NCBI RefSeq assembly: GCF_900115845.1
Contig: NZ_FOXX01000004.1
Coordinates: 248,001-312,000 of the forward strand
Direction of reading: 5' to 3'
From: Priestia endophytica DSM 13796
GTDB taxonomy: Bacteria > Bacillota > Bacilli > Bacillales > Bacillaceae_H
DNA length: 64,000 nt
Part shown: positions 9,861 to 19,136 of the stretch, in pieces
Position numbering within the stretch: position 1 is the stretch's first letter
How the letters are laid out: every line of letters begins with the position of its first letter
Made by a program: the position numbers and the translations under genes
The notes under the pieces: model-generated
What the model saw: the letters and a program-made list of their open reading frames with translations, nothing else
The model's database searches: none
What the model was told of the DNA's origin: nothing

Positions 9861-9909
9861 CATAAAAGGTAGATATTAAGCATAATCGATAACATAAAGA
9901 ACTCTATCA

Positions 9910-9950
9910 CAAAAAAGACACTGATAGAAAACTTATCAATGTCTTTTTTG
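9910..9950. terminator. hairpin with flanking A/T runs
   Basis: CAAAAAAGACA with TGTCTTTTTTG, extended by GATA/TATC, forms a symmetric stem usable in both directions. It lies 120 bp beyond the 3' end of the yetF-like gene, which reads towards it. Confidence 0.65.
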
Positions 9951-10071
9951 TCTATATAATTTTTATCGATAATCATAACAGATATAACAAATGTTATACA
10001 TTAAGACAATTACATTTATTTGATAATTTTTTACTAAAAAGTAATTTGCACATCCACATTTTACTTCATGC

Positions 10072-10776
10072 TTACTTATATAAAAAGATATTTATTTTGT
10101 CATTGTTATCAATTGTCGCTAGTAAAATGTTTTTTATTTCTACATTATGTACCATTCTAATTTTATCTTTTAACCAATCTTTATCTTTACCCGTTTGTTT
10201 TAATTCTTCAAAATCAATTTTTCCATCTTTGATAATTGTTATAGGAAAAGAGAATGGCTTTGTCATTAGCTTCATATCTTTAGGAGTTAATGCTTGATAC
10301 TTTGGATCTAAAACAAAAGAAATCGTACCATCTGATTCCCACAATGCTAGAGCAACTTTTTGAATATCCTGTATTTGTTCTTTTCTTAATTCTGATAGTA
10401 AGATTTCAAGAGGTATTCTCGCTTTGGTTAAACCCTTATAAATTATTTCCCCATTTTTTATAAGAGGAAAAGGAGAAGGATCAACAAATTTTGTGAATTT
10501 CGACCACTTAAGGCTTGAAAATATGAAAATAAGATACAAAATAACTAATACCCCTATCGTTATCATGGATCCTTTCATTCCTAAGTGTTGATCAGACAAA
10601 GGATGGGCAATAATATTTCCAATTGATAAAGCCATTATAAAATCAAGTAACCTTAACTGAGATATTGATCGTTGCCCCATTATCTTAGCAACAAAGAGTA
10701 AAAAGAAAAAAGAAATAATTGCTCTGAGAGTCCATTGAATTTCAGTAAGTGATTCTTGACTTTGAAAAAAATCCAT
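10072..10776 (-). CDS. YetF-type DUF421 membrane protein
   Basis: 234 residues from ATG 10776, chosen over the ATG two codons upstream because AGGGTG lies 9 nt away rather than 3. Three N-terminal hydrophobic segments (about 15-35, 42-62, 70-92) precede two soluble DUF421 repeats (PFPLIKNGEIIYKGLTKARIPLEILLSELR; FSFPITIIKDGKIDFEELKQTGKDKDWLKDKI). Both repeats carry the conserved inheritable pattern of a KNGE or KDGK turn and a helix. Family members affect sporulation or germination in Bacillus, but the molecular role is unclear. It is the only gene between dif-like sites 1 and 2. Confidence 0.85.
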   Translation of the reverse strand: MDFFQSQESLTEIQWTLRAIISFFFLLFVAKIMGQRSISQLRLLDFIMALSIGNIIAHPLSDQHLGMKGSMITIGVLVILYLIFIFSSLKWSKFTKFVDPSPFPLIKNGEIIYKGLTKARIPLEILLSELRKEQIQDIQKVALALWESDGTISFVLDPKYQALTPKDMKLMTKPFSFPITIIKDGKIDFEELKQTGKDKDWLKDKIRMVHNVEIKNILLATIDNNDKINIFLYK

Positions 10777-10919
10777 ATCCATTCACACCCTACGTTTTAG
10801 ATGAAAAGTCAATAATTAGTATCACCTACTAACAATTAATTATAAATGAAGAATGTCCAATGTTTTGAGCAAACTACTCATGATGCAAAAGCATCCACTT
10901 TTCTTATTTAAATTCCGCA

Positions 10920-10960
10920 CAGAAAAACTCCATACTGCACAAGGGAGTTTTTCTGTTTTT
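10920..10960 (+). terminator. rightward rho-independent hairpin
   Basis: A perfect 12-bp stem, CAGAAAAACTCC (10920-10931) with GGAGTTTTTCTG (10944-10955), is followed by TTTTT on the + strand. No + strand gene precedes it, so its origin is unclear. It lies just before dif-like site 2. Confidence 0.6.
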
Positions 10961-10964
10961 AGGC

Positions 10965-11012
10965 TGTATACGATATACAAAGTTAGTTGACATAATGTAG
11001 ATTATCGGTATT
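10965..11012 (+). repeat. dif-like site 2 with upstream palindrome
   Basis: Palindrome TGTATA-CGA-TATACA (10965-10979), 5 bp spacer AAGTT, then arms AGTTGACATAA (10985-10995) and TTATCGGTATT (11002-11012) around the centre TGTAGA. All composite elements are clear. It is followed directly by a terminator hairpin. Confidence 0.75.
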
Positions 11013-11043
11013 AAAAAAGGACTTTATATCAAAGTCCTTTTCA
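11011..11043 (-). terminator. terminator of the MFS gene, adjoining dif-like site 2
   Basis: AAAAGGACTTT pairs with AAAGTCCTTTT around ATATC. Read leftward it ends in TTTTTTAA and lies 175 bp after the MFS stop codon. The rest of 10777-11217 holds no gene. Confidence 0.75.
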
Positions 11044-11217
11044 CATTTTATGAACTTAATTAGAGGAGCACTACATGAATTATTTCATATGAAAATCGAG
11101 TTTGGAAAATAAATGAGAAGCATTTTAACTTACCTTCCTATAAGGTAACTATACTTTCTAAAAGAAAAGGAGAAATTATTTAGTATATTCATCTCTTTTT
11201 ATTCTAAGAATTACTTA

Positions 11218-12549
11218 TTATAAGGTAGTATCTTTTGTGGTTGGAGTTACTGACATATGGCCCTGTTGTCCCGGCTTTACAAATATCATAGATACCATTC
11301 CAACTATTACAGCAAAAGCAGCTGCAGTAAACATAGCATTATATCCATAAGATGCAACAAGACTGCCTGTTAACGTCGGGGCAATAATAGTAGCTAAGTT
11401 GGCAATAAAGTGTGTTACCCCACCGAAAGTTCCGGCTTTATTTGGCTCTGTATCAAGAATAACTGTCCAATATATAGAGTTTGGTAGGTAATTAAATGCG
11501 TTACCTATACACATTAATGAAAGTACTGTCGTAGCACTTTCAGCTGTTGGAATTAACATAAAACAAATGGCTGTACAAAACAAACAAACTACCGTAAACC
11601 AAGATCTAGCTATACGTAAATTTCCAGTTTTTTCACGTAATTTATCTGAAATTTTCCCGCCTAACAGTCCCGTAATAATAGCTCCTACCCATGGAATCAT
11701 ACCTATATATGAAAGAGATGCTAAGGAATAATTAAATTCATCCTGCAAATATTTCGGAGTCCAAGTAAGTAATAAGATATTCACATATAAAAAGGCAAAA
11801 TATCCGATAGCATTCATTGTTAAAGTAGAATTTTTAAAGAAATAATACCATGGTACATTTTTTGATATTGTTTCTTCTAATTTTATTTCACCTTCTATTA
11901 AATCATTTGAACTCCGAATTTTCCGTAGTTCAATTTCCGAGACCTTTGGATGATCTTCAGGTAAATTTGTAAATACTTTTCTCCATACTAATACCCAAAT
12001 AAAACCTAGTAAGCCAAGAATAACAAATGTTACTTTCCAATTAGTAAATGTTAAAAGACCTACTACAACTGGAGCGGTAATTAGCGCTCCAATGGGAGTA
12101 CCTACTAAACCAAGTGCTACTGAGAAACCTTTTTCGTTTGGGGACACCCAGTTTGCCATTGTTCGGTTCATTGTAGATAGGGTAGGACCTTCAGCTAACC
12201 CAAATAAAACGCGAAATACTGCAAAACCTGCTAACGCAGAACCACCAAAAAATGTTGCACCTAAGTGACCAGCGAATATCGTTCCTATTTCAAAAATAGA
12301 CCATGTGGTTCCTGCAAGAATCCACATAAATTTAGGTCCTTTCTTATCTGCTAAAGCACCACCAAATAGTGCTCCAAAAATATATCCGTATCCAAAATAC
12401 CCCAGAATCGCTCCCCAGCTTATTGGATCTAAATTGAATTCTTGAATAATTTCAGCTTGTGCATAGGATAATGCACCTCTATCTATGTAATTTATAATGG
12501 TTATAATAACAATCATAAAAATAATAAAATAACGATAATTATTTTTCAT
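11218..12549 (-). CDS. MFS transporter, anion:cation symporter (sugar-acid) type
   Basis: 443 residues with about 12 predicted membrane segments and the ACS-family start IINYIDRGALSYAQAEI, plus the loop motif ADKKGPK between TM2 and TM3. Relatives carry hexuronates, glucarate, galactonate or other organic acids by proton symport. AGGAG lies about 10 nt before the ATG. It stands alone, with no catabolic partner nearby; the hut genes to the right are a separate unit behind a terminator. Substrate not predictable. Confidence 0.88.
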   Translation of the reverse strand: MKNNYRYFIIFMIVIITIINYIDRGALSYAQAEIIQEFNLDPISWGAILGYFGYGYIFGALFGGALADKKGPKFMWILAGTTWSIFEIGTIFAGHLGATFFGGSALAGFAVFRVLFGLAEGPTLSTMNRTMANWVSPNEKGFSVALGLVGTPIGALITAPVVVGLLTFTNWKVTFVILGLLGFIWVLVWRKVFTNLPEDHPKVSEIELRKIRSSNDLIEGEIKLEETISKNVPWYYFFKNSTLTMNAIGYFAFLYVNILLLTWTPKYLQDEFNYSLASLSYIGMIPWVGAIITGLLGGKISDKLREKTGNLRIARSWFTVVCLFCTAICFMLIPTAESATTVLSLMCIGNAFNYLPNSIYWTVILDTEPNKAGTFGGVTHFIANLATIIAPTLTGSLVASYGYNAMFTAAAFAVIVGMVSMIFVKPGQQGHMSVTPTTKDTTL

Positions 12550-13007
12550 TAATAATTTCTCTCCTCGCTCTCATCATCTAATTTTCTCTGCTGAGATAGA
12601 AATTTCATAATAAACTACTAAGTGTTTCTTACTTTCAAAAAGATAGGAAAAAGCAAATGATTACCATTTTATTTTCTTCATGCAAAGCTAATCGAAAACT
12701 TCGAGAATATATGAATTTCTCATTTAACAGTGATGCTAGATTTATTACGCAAAGAATCTAAACATACCCTATCTATTGCCTATACTAGTGACTATGAAAG
12801 TTGTTTAAATTGATTGCTCTGAATCGTTATTTTTATAAAAAAGGCAATTGCTTTAACAATTGCTGTAATTTCTTATTATCAATCTATTATTTTGGCTAGG
12901 GCAAGAAGAGGATGAGATATTTCTTCTTGCCTAACCTATACTTTCAGATTAATCTTGATTGATATTCATCTTAGTCTTTTTTTCTCTTTACTGAATTATC
13001 TATCGTT
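12550..13007. other. intergenic region with the hutUIG terminator
   Basis: No gene seen. GCAATTG (12844-12850) pairs with CAATTGC (12857-12863); read leftward it is followed by CTTTTTTAT and is the likely terminator of hutUIG, 145 bp past hutG. The remaining AT-rich sequence holds the MFS promoter, not pinpointed. Confidence 0.55.
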
Positions 13008-13979
13008 TTATCTAGATCGTAAGACATGACCAGTTATAAACTGTAGCCATGCGTACACCCCAACCTTGACTGTTTCAGCAACTGGTGAATCTTTGCTGGG
13101 GTCTAGACAAACAAAATCAATATGCCGAACAATTGGATGCTTACCGATTTCTAACAATGAATCAAACAGCTCAGTTGATGTCATACCGCCAGGGGTGGAT
13201 GCTGGTACCCCTGGTGCAACGGAAATATCGAGTACATCCATGTCGACTGTAACATAAACAAGGTCAACTTTTGCTGACAACCGTTCAAGCGCTTCTTGAA
13301 TGGTATTGATAAGACCCTGTTTGCGTGCTTGTTTTAATGTTACCACCTGAATGTGGTGTTTCTCGGCATAATCAATAAGTGGCTTCGCATTAAAATAACC
13401 ATGCAAACCGATATTGATGACATCCTCTCCTTTAACAACATTGCTATCAATTAATTGGCGGATTGGAGTTCCATTTGCAGGACCTAATTCCTCCGGATCC
13501 CGCACATCGAGATGCGTGTCAAGTTGCAAAATTCCAATCGTTTTTTGCTTACAAACTTCTTTGATTCCTCGCACAGCACAAGCCGTTGTAGAATGATCAC
13601 CGCCAATCATGCATGTGATGGTATGAGGATAGCGTGCCACAAGATATGCTGATGTCTCTTGAATACGTTGATGTGATAAAGGGATATCTGTCGTATGCAT
13701 TACAATATCCCCTGCATCCGCTACTTGTAGTGCTGTTAAATCGATATTTTCATCTAGGTTGTAGGTGGCAAAGCTTTTCCACATTCTCCGAAATTCCGTC
13801 GGATACAAGGAAGCCCCAGACACACTAATTGATGATCTCGAAATTGGCGCTCCGTAAATAATCAGGTCAGGAAGACCTCTTAGTTCATGAAGTGGCTGAA
13901 TCCACTGATGAACGTAAGCTGTTTCTTCTTTCGATGTGTTCCAAGACCATTCAGGTGTTTGAAGCCATTTCTCACTCAT
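13008..13979 (-). CDS. hutG: formimidoylglutamase
   Basis: Last step of histidine degradation: hydrolyses N-formimidoyl-L-glutamate to glutamate and formamide. 323 residues of the arginase/ureohydrolase fold with the Mn2+ motifs GGDHSTT, QLDTHLDVRD and TVDMDVLDISVAPG. It is the third gene of the leftward hutU-hutI-hutG unit and starts 1 nt after the hutI stop, with GGTGG inside hutI as ribosome binding site, so it is translationally coupled. The proline usual in the last motif is replaced (DIS), as also occurs in HutG proteins. Confidence 0.93.
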   Translation of the reverse strand: MSEKWLQTPEWSWNTSKEETAYVHQWIQPLHELRGLPDLIIYGAPISRSSISVSGASLYPTEFRRMWKSFATYNLDENIDLTALQVADAGDIVMHTTDIPLSHQRIQETSAYLVARYPHTITCMIGGDHSTTACAVRGIKEVCKQKTIGILQLDTHLDVRDPEELGPANGTPIRQLIDSNVVKGEDVINIGLHGYFNAKPLIDYAEKHHIQVVTLKQARKQGLINTIQEALERLSAKVDLVYVTVDMDVLDISVAPGVPASTPGGMTSTELFDSLLEIGKHPIVRHIDFVCLDPSKDSPVAETVKVGVYAWLQFITGHVLRSR

Positions 13980-13980
13980 C

Positions 13981-15240
13981 CTATTCCACCACCTTTACAC
14001 CTTTTTTCCATACAGCCTTGACATGATTAACTCCGAATAAATATTGTAATTCTTGATAGTTTTTAACATCCCATAAGACGATATCTGCTTGCTTCCCTAC
14101 TTCCAGTGACCCAACTTTTTCCTGACGATTAATGGCACAAGCTGCATTATATGTTGCTGCCGTCAAGGCTTCTGCTGGAGTAAGTCTCATCAAAATACAA
14201 GCTAGGTTCATAACAAGGGGCATAGAAGTCGTCGGTGATGACCCAGGATTGCAGTCAGTGGAAATAGCTACAGGTACTCCTGCATCAATCATCTTTCTTC
14301 CCGCCGCAGCTTCTTCGCGTAGATATAATGCTGTAGCTGGTAATAAGCAAGCAATAGTCCCAGCTTTCGCCATAGCATGTATACCTTCATCTGATGCTTT
14401 TAATAAATGCTCAGCTGAAACAGCTCCTATCTTTGCAGCCAACTCAGCTCCCCCATAAGGTTCAATTTCATCAGCATGTATTTTAGGCACTAACCCATAT
14501 TCTTTTCCAGCTTCTAATATCCGTTTTGACTGCTCGGGGGTAAAAACACCTTTCTCACAAAAAACATCGTTAAACTCAGCCAAGTTTTCCTCAGCTACTA
14601 TTGGCAGCATTTTATCAATTAAATAATCAACAAATTCGTCTTCTTTTCCTTTAAATTCCGGAGGTACGGCATGAGCTCCCATAAAAGTAGGTACAAGATC
14701 AATTACATGTTTTTGTTGTAATTCTTTCATTACACGCAATTGTTTAAGCTCAGTTTCCAGGTTCATGCCATAGCCACTTTTACTTTCTACCATCGTAACT
14801 CCATGAGCGAGAAATGAATCGAGACGACTCATTGTTTGTTCTAGTAATTCTTCTTCTATTGCCTCTCGTGTCATACGGGTTGTTGCATGAATTCCTCCAC
14901 CCGCGTTCATAATGTCCATATATGTCGCACCTTCAAGGCGCATTTCAAACTCACGTTCACGACTTCCCCCGTACACAACATGTGTATGAGGATCCACAAG
15001 CCCAGGCGTAACTAAATGATTAGAAGCCTCCACAACGTCCGCTGTATGCAATTTCTCTGCATACCGTTTTTCCAGATCATTTGTTGTACCGACAGCCTGA
15101 ATGATTCCATTCTCTATCCACAAACTACCATCTTCGATTAGTCCAAGTTCTGACATAGCTTCTTTTGAGCGTGGACCTTTCCCTTTACCTTCAAGCGTAG
15201 CAAGCTGAGTCGCATGTTTAATCCAGATTGGTTTTGTCAT
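13981..15240 (-). CDS. hutI: imidazolonepropionase
   Basis: Third step of histidine degradation: opens 4-imidazolone-5-propanoate to N-formimidoylglutamate. 419 residues, amidohydrolase fold with the metal motif VDPHTHVVYGG, later HADEIEPYGG and the conserved STDCNPGSSPT. Its ATG overlaps the hutU stop by one base (TAATG), which indicates coupled translation. Length and motifs match the family. Confidence 0.96.
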   Translation of the reverse strand: MTKPIWIKHATQLATLEGKGKGPRSKEAMSELGLIEDGSLWIENGIIQAVGTTNDLEKRYAEKLHTADVVEASNHLVTPGLVDPHTHVVYGGSREREFEMRLEGATYMDIMNAGGGIHATTRMTREAIEEELLEQTMSRLDSFLAHGVTMVESKSGYGMNLETELKQLRVMKELQQKHVIDLVPTFMGAHAVPPEFKGKEDEFVDYLIDKMLPIVAEENLAEFNDVFCEKGVFTPEQSKRILEAGKEYGLVPKIHADEIEPYGGAELAAKIGAVSAEHLLKASDEGIHAMAKAGTIACLLPATALYLREEAAAGRKMIDAGVPVAISTDCNPGSSPTTSMPLVMNLACILMRLTPAEALTAATYNAACAINRQEKVGSLEVGKQADIVLWDVKNYQELQYLFGVNHVKAVWKKGVKVVE

Positions 15241-16916
15241 TACTGATCAGTCCCTTTATCAAGCATTGGAATGTTAATCCCTTTTTCACGAGCTGTTTTC
15301 TTTGCCAATTCATATCCCGCATCAGCGTGACGTACTACCCCCATACCTGGATCAGTTGTCAGCACTCGCTCAATGCGTGCTTCCGCTTCCTTCGTACCAT
15401 CTGCCACAATAACTACTCCTGCATGTAAAGAGTAGCCCATTCCGACGCCGCCTCCATGGTGTACGGAAACCCAAGTAGCACCGCCCACTGCGTTTATCAT
15501 CGCATTTAAAATTGGCCAGTCTGAAACCACATCTGATCCGTCTTTCATAGCTTCTGTTTCACGGTTTGGTGAAGCAACAGAGCCAGAATCCAAGTGGTCA
15601 CGTCCAATCACAACTGGTGCTTTTAACTCGCCACTAGCTACCATATCATTTAGGATTTTTCCAAAACGAGCACGCTCTCCATAGCCTAACCAGCAAATAC
15701 GGGAAGGGAGACCCTGAAATTGAATTTTTTCCTGTGCCATACGAATCCAGTTACATAAATGTTCATTATCACTAAATTCACGTAAGATAGCCTGATCCGT
15801 TTTATAAATATCCTCAGGATCCCCTGACAATGCTACCCAGCGAAAAGGACCTTTTCCTTCACAGAATTGCGGACGAATATAGGCTGGAACGAATCCAGGG
15901 AAGTCAAAGGCATTATCTACGCCCTCATCTTTTGCAATCTGACGAATATTATTACCATAATCGAATGTTACGGCGCCTTTTTCCATCATCTCAAGCATTG
16001 CTTTCACATGTGTTGCCATCGAAGCTTTTGAACGTTTTACGTATTCTTCAGGGTTAGATTTTCGTAATTCTGCTGCTTCTTCGAGTGACATTTCTGAAGG
16101 AATATATCCATTCAATGGATCGTGCGCTGATGTTTGATCTGTTAATGCATCCGGGATAAAATTGCGTGCAATCATTTCCGGTAAAAGTTCAGAGGCATTG
16201 CCTAATAGACCGATTGATAAGGCTTTTCCTTCCTTTTTTGCTTCTTCGGCCAAACGGATTGCTTCATTCAGTGAATCCGTTTTTACATCTGTATAACGAG
16301 TCTCAATTCGTCGATCAATCCTTGTCTCATCAACATCAATACCAATGCAGACACCACCATTCATCGTGACAGCAAGAGGTTGAGCTCCACCCATACCGCC
16401 AAGACCCGCCGTTACAGTGATAGTACCTTTGAGTGTATTATTGAAATGTTGTTTCGCAAGCTCTGCAAATGTTTCATACGTTCCTTGCACAATTCCTTGA
16501 GAACCAATATAAATCCAGCTACCCGCTGTCATTTGTCCATACATCATTAACCCTTTTTTATCAAGCTCATGAAATGTATCCCAATTTGCGTAAGCTGGTA
16601 CAATATTCGAATTTGCAATTAGTACGCGTGGTGCATCCTGATGGGTTTTAAAGATAACTACTGGCTTACCTGACTGAATAAGTAGCGTTTCATCCTCTTC
16701 TAACTTTTTCAAAGATTGAACAATTGCATCAAATGATTCCCAGTTTCGAGCTGCCTTCCCAATTCCTCCGTATACAACAAGTTCCTCTGGATGCTCAGCC
16801 ACATCAGGGTCTAAATTGTTCATTAACATTCGAAGTACGGCCTCTTGTTGCCATCCTTTTGTATGTAATTCAGTACCTTCATAACGTACCACTCTGCCTT
16901 TTGTAAACGTATTCAT
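15240..16916 (-). CDS. hutU: urocanate hydratase
   Basis: Second step of histidine degradation: NAD+-dependent hydration of urocanate to imidazolonepropionate. 558 residues (family about 550) with the conserved [13 protein letters not shown] segment and the active-site region near [26 protein letters not shown] lies 8 nt before the ATG. It heads the leftward unit hutU-hutI-hutG. Unlike the classical B. subtilis hutPHUIGM operon, it is not downstream of hutH, and I found no NAG-triplet HutP site in its 190-bp leader. The AraC-type regulator immediately upstream may control it. Confidence 0.97.
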   Translation of the reverse strand: MNTFTKGRVVRYEGTELHTKGWQQEAVLRMLMNNLDPDVAEHPEELVVYGGIGKAARNWESFDAIVQSLKKLEEDETLLIQSGKPVVIFKTHQDAPRVLIANSNIVPAYANWDTFHELDKKGLMMYGQMTAGSWIYIGSQGIVQGTYETFAELAKQHFNNTLKGTITVTAGLGGMGGAQPLAVTMNGGVCIGIDVDETRIDRRIETRYTDVKTDSLNEAIRLAEEAKKEGKALSIGLLGNASELLPEMIARNFIPDALTDQTSAHDPLNGYIPSEMSLEEAAELRKSNPEEYVKRSKASMATHVKAMLEMMEKGAVTFDYGNNIRQIAKDEGVDNAFDFPGFVPAYIRPQFCEGKGPFRWVALSGDPEDIYKTDQAILREFSDNEHLCNWIRMAQEKIQFQGLPSRICWLGYGERARFGKILNDMVASGELKAPVVIGRDHLDSGSVASPNRETEAMKDGSDVVSDWPILNAMINAVGGATWVSVHHGGGVGMGYSLHAGVVIVADGTKEAEARIERVLTTDPGMGVVRHADAGYELAKKTAREKGINIPMLDKGTDQ

Positions 16917-17078
16917 TTCTTCTACCTCCTTATGTGTTTATATTAATTTTATAGCAAAAATTCTGATAATTTATTATAATTTAATGATTTTTTTATAAAA
17001 TATTTCTAACTTATTCTCTTTATCTGTCATTTTTATAAATGGTTTCAAAATACATTTTATTTATAATCCAATTAAAAA

Positions 17079-17108
17079 CGATTCAGTATATACTGAATCG
17101 CCTTTTTT
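17079..17108. terminator. 22-bp perfect palindrome acting as terminator of the AraC-type gene
   Basis: Arms CGATTCAGTAT and ATACTGAATCG abut without a loop and overlap the end region of the regulator gene. The leftward side continues with TTTTTAATT and the rightward side with CCTTTTTTAT, so it can terminate in both directions. Confidence 0.8.
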
Positions 17109-18576
17109 ATAATCCAGATCGGTAAGCTGATGGGATGCATGCCTCAATCTGTTTGAATTTAGTATTAAAATAAGTTTGGTGAGAATAGCCGGTTAATCGT
17201 GCAACTTCCTCCAATGATAAATCTGTTTCTCGCAATAGACGTTTAGCCTCTCGAATCCGTACCTGATGCAACGTCTTGCGAAAAGACTGGCCGGATTCAG
17301 CTGCAAAGCGACGGCTGAGGGTACTCTTATTGATACGAAGTGCATCAGCACACGCTGCTAAATTCCACTGCGCATCCCAATAGTTAGACTCAATCAACTC
17401 CTTTGCTTTCTCAACCAATGTTCGTGATCCTTCCTGCATTTGCTCAGGATTCTGCTGAAGCAAACGGGTTATAAACATAAGCAGTCCTTGGACAATTTGA
17501 TAAATGACTGGCTTATGGACAATTTGTTGAAAAACTTCATGATAGAGTGTTTCCCAGTCTGCACTTTGAAGATTGTGTGACTTCATATATCGGCGAATCT
17601 GCGCGAGCACACTCGTAAGACGAACACGAACGTTTTCTGGATCGGGATATGGCTGCTGAAAGGTTAAAAATTCACGCTCCACCCAATCCCGAATGGCTTT
17701 TATATCTCTTTTTTCAAGCATTTCAATCCACTGTCGTTGTTCCAAAGGAGTAAGAAAGGGGTCCATTTCCTGAGGGAGCATTTGTTCATTTTCCACTAAA
17801 ACAATATCATAGCCTTCGAAAAAAACTAGCCTTGTTAACTCACGTATTTGCTGATAGGCTTTTTTTAGCGAATCACCTGAGGAAGTTTCCTTAATTACAA
17901 TAGTAAGGGGTTCATTCATAAGGTCTTTCCAATATGCAAGAAATGCGTGGTATTCCTCCTTGAACACTTCAATCCCTTGGGTTTCCCGTACGCATACAAT
18001 AAAATCCGATAGAGCAAATATACGATGCTTTCCAGTAAAAGAATAACGTTGCAATGCATCGTATACTAATGGAAGTGTTTCTGGATAGGGAGTTAAAAGT
18101 GCGACCATTGTTATCGGACTAACGAGTTTTCGCTCTGTCAGGAAAAGGTCAGGATAATCGATGGGAAGTGAACCGGCTTCTTCTGTTGCCCTATTCTCAA
18201 AGTAACGACGATCATTTCGCAACTGATAGCGCAGTTGTTGAACATGTTTGATTAGATCTGACGGAGAAAACGGACGGAATAAAACATCTTCTGCACGAAA
18301 ACGGAGCGCACGATAAGCAGTTTGGAAGATTCGCTCAGATGAAATCCCTAACCAGCGAATTCTATTTTGTTGCATCACCTTACCAAATCGTTCACTCTCA
18401 TCCTTCCACCCGTCCATATCTAGAATAACAAGCTCAGGCTTCTGCTTTTTTATACCACTTTCAAATTCCTCTATTGTATTCCATGAAACCAATCGAACTC
18501 CAGTAAAATGGGACTCTACCAACCACCGAATTCCTTGAGCTTCTAATTCATCTTTTGCTATCAAATGCATTTCCAT
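17107..18576 (-). CDS. YesN-like receiver/AraC-type regulator, probable hut regulator
   Basis: 489 residues from ATG 18576, where AGAAGGTG lies 7 nt upstream; the open frame starts 13 codons earlier without a better site. The N-terminus (about 1-120) looks like a response-regulator receiver, with ELVILDMDGW placing the putative phospho-Asp. A long middle region is unassigned. The C-terminal 100 residues form an AraC double HTH (ACADALRINKSTLSRRFAAES; LSLEEVARLTGYSHQTYFNTKFK). No sensor kinase is adjacent, so phosphorylation is unproven. It lies between the hutUIG unit and the permease, which suggests control of histidine use. Confidence 0.8.
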   Translation of the reverse strand: MEMHLIAKDELEAQGIRWLVESHFTGVRLVSWNTIEEFESGIKKQKPELVILDMDGWKDESERFGKVMQQNRIRWLGISSERIFQTAYRALRFRAEDVLFRPFSPSDLIKHVQQLRYQLRNDRRYFENRATEEAGSLPIDYPDLFLTERKLVSPITMVALLTPYPETLPLVYDALQRYSFTGKHRIFALSDFIVCVRETQGIEVFKEEYHAFLAYWKDLMNEPLTIVIKETSSGDSLKKAYQQIRELTRLVFFEGYDIVLVENEQMLPQEMDPFLTPLEQRQWIEMLEKRDIKAIRDWVEREFLTFQQPYPDPENVRVRLTSVLAQIRRYMKSHNLQSADWETLYHEVFQQIVHKPVIYQIVQGLLMFITRLLQQNPEQMQEGSRTLVEKAKELIESNYWDAQWNLAACADALRINKSTLSRRFAAESGQSFRKTLHQVRIREAKRLLRETDLSLEEVARLTGYSHQTYFNTKFKQIEACIPSAYRSGL

Positions 18577-18774
18577 GCTGTTACACCTTCTTTTTTTGCC
18601 CTTTTCTTTCATCATAGCAAATGTAATCGTATATTGAACTCATTTTATATTTCTAGAGAATAATTAGTATATGTCCTTCCCGTTTTTATAAATAAGAAGA
18701 CAGGAGATATGATATATTTACATGAATAAACACAAGGTTTGATACTGAACTGGTGATAACTAATAGGTGTATCT

Positions 18775-19008
18775 ATGAAATACAAGATTATACTTTTTAA
18801 TGTTGGTGACTCATTGTTTGACTTCAGTATCTCGAAAAAAGCCCTATATAAAATCTTTATGAAATTCAGGTTTTTCATGGGATTAGTGGATTATAAAGTC
18901 GGCTATCAAGAAATTAGGAAGGTTTTATGAGAAAAATCAAATGGTAGAATTATCACTTTATCAAAACTAGGGATAGAGAAGTTTAAAACGGACTCCCTTA
19001 AAAAATAC
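18775..19008 (+). pseudogene. N-terminal remnant of a HAD-family hydrolase (YfnB/YjjG-like)
   Basis: ATG 18775 opens KYKIILFNVGDSLFDFSIS, which matches HAD motif I (normally FDVDDTLxDF) with the nucleophile Asp changed to Asn. It continues FMKFRFFMGLVDYKVGYQEI to a stop at 18928. After frameshifts, similar sequence resumes (YEKNQMVELS; SKLGIEKFKTDS). The remnant stops at a strong hairpin. Catalytic residue loss, a stop and truncation make it non-functional. Confidence 0.65.
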
Positions 19009-19030
19009 ATTTTTTAAGGGAGTCCATTTT
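18990..19030. terminator. strong bidirectional terminator after the permease
   Basis: A perfect 16-bp stem, GGACTCCCTTAAAAAA with TTTTTTAAGGGAGTCC, has a 4-nt loop and lies about 110 bp past the stop of the leftward permease gene. Confidence 0.85.
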
Positions 19031-19136
19031 CTATGAAACTCCTATTCAAAGTAAAAGAGATACTCATCCTTTTTTTATTGTGATAGCGTTGATAACCAAA
19101 CAGACAGATCTGTTTTGAAATATGTGTTTGTTTTGA

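Noticed and set aside
14132-14458. 108-codon + strand frame inside hutI
   Set aside because: Shadow of the certain hutI reading frame; the same applies to the other antisense frames within long genes.
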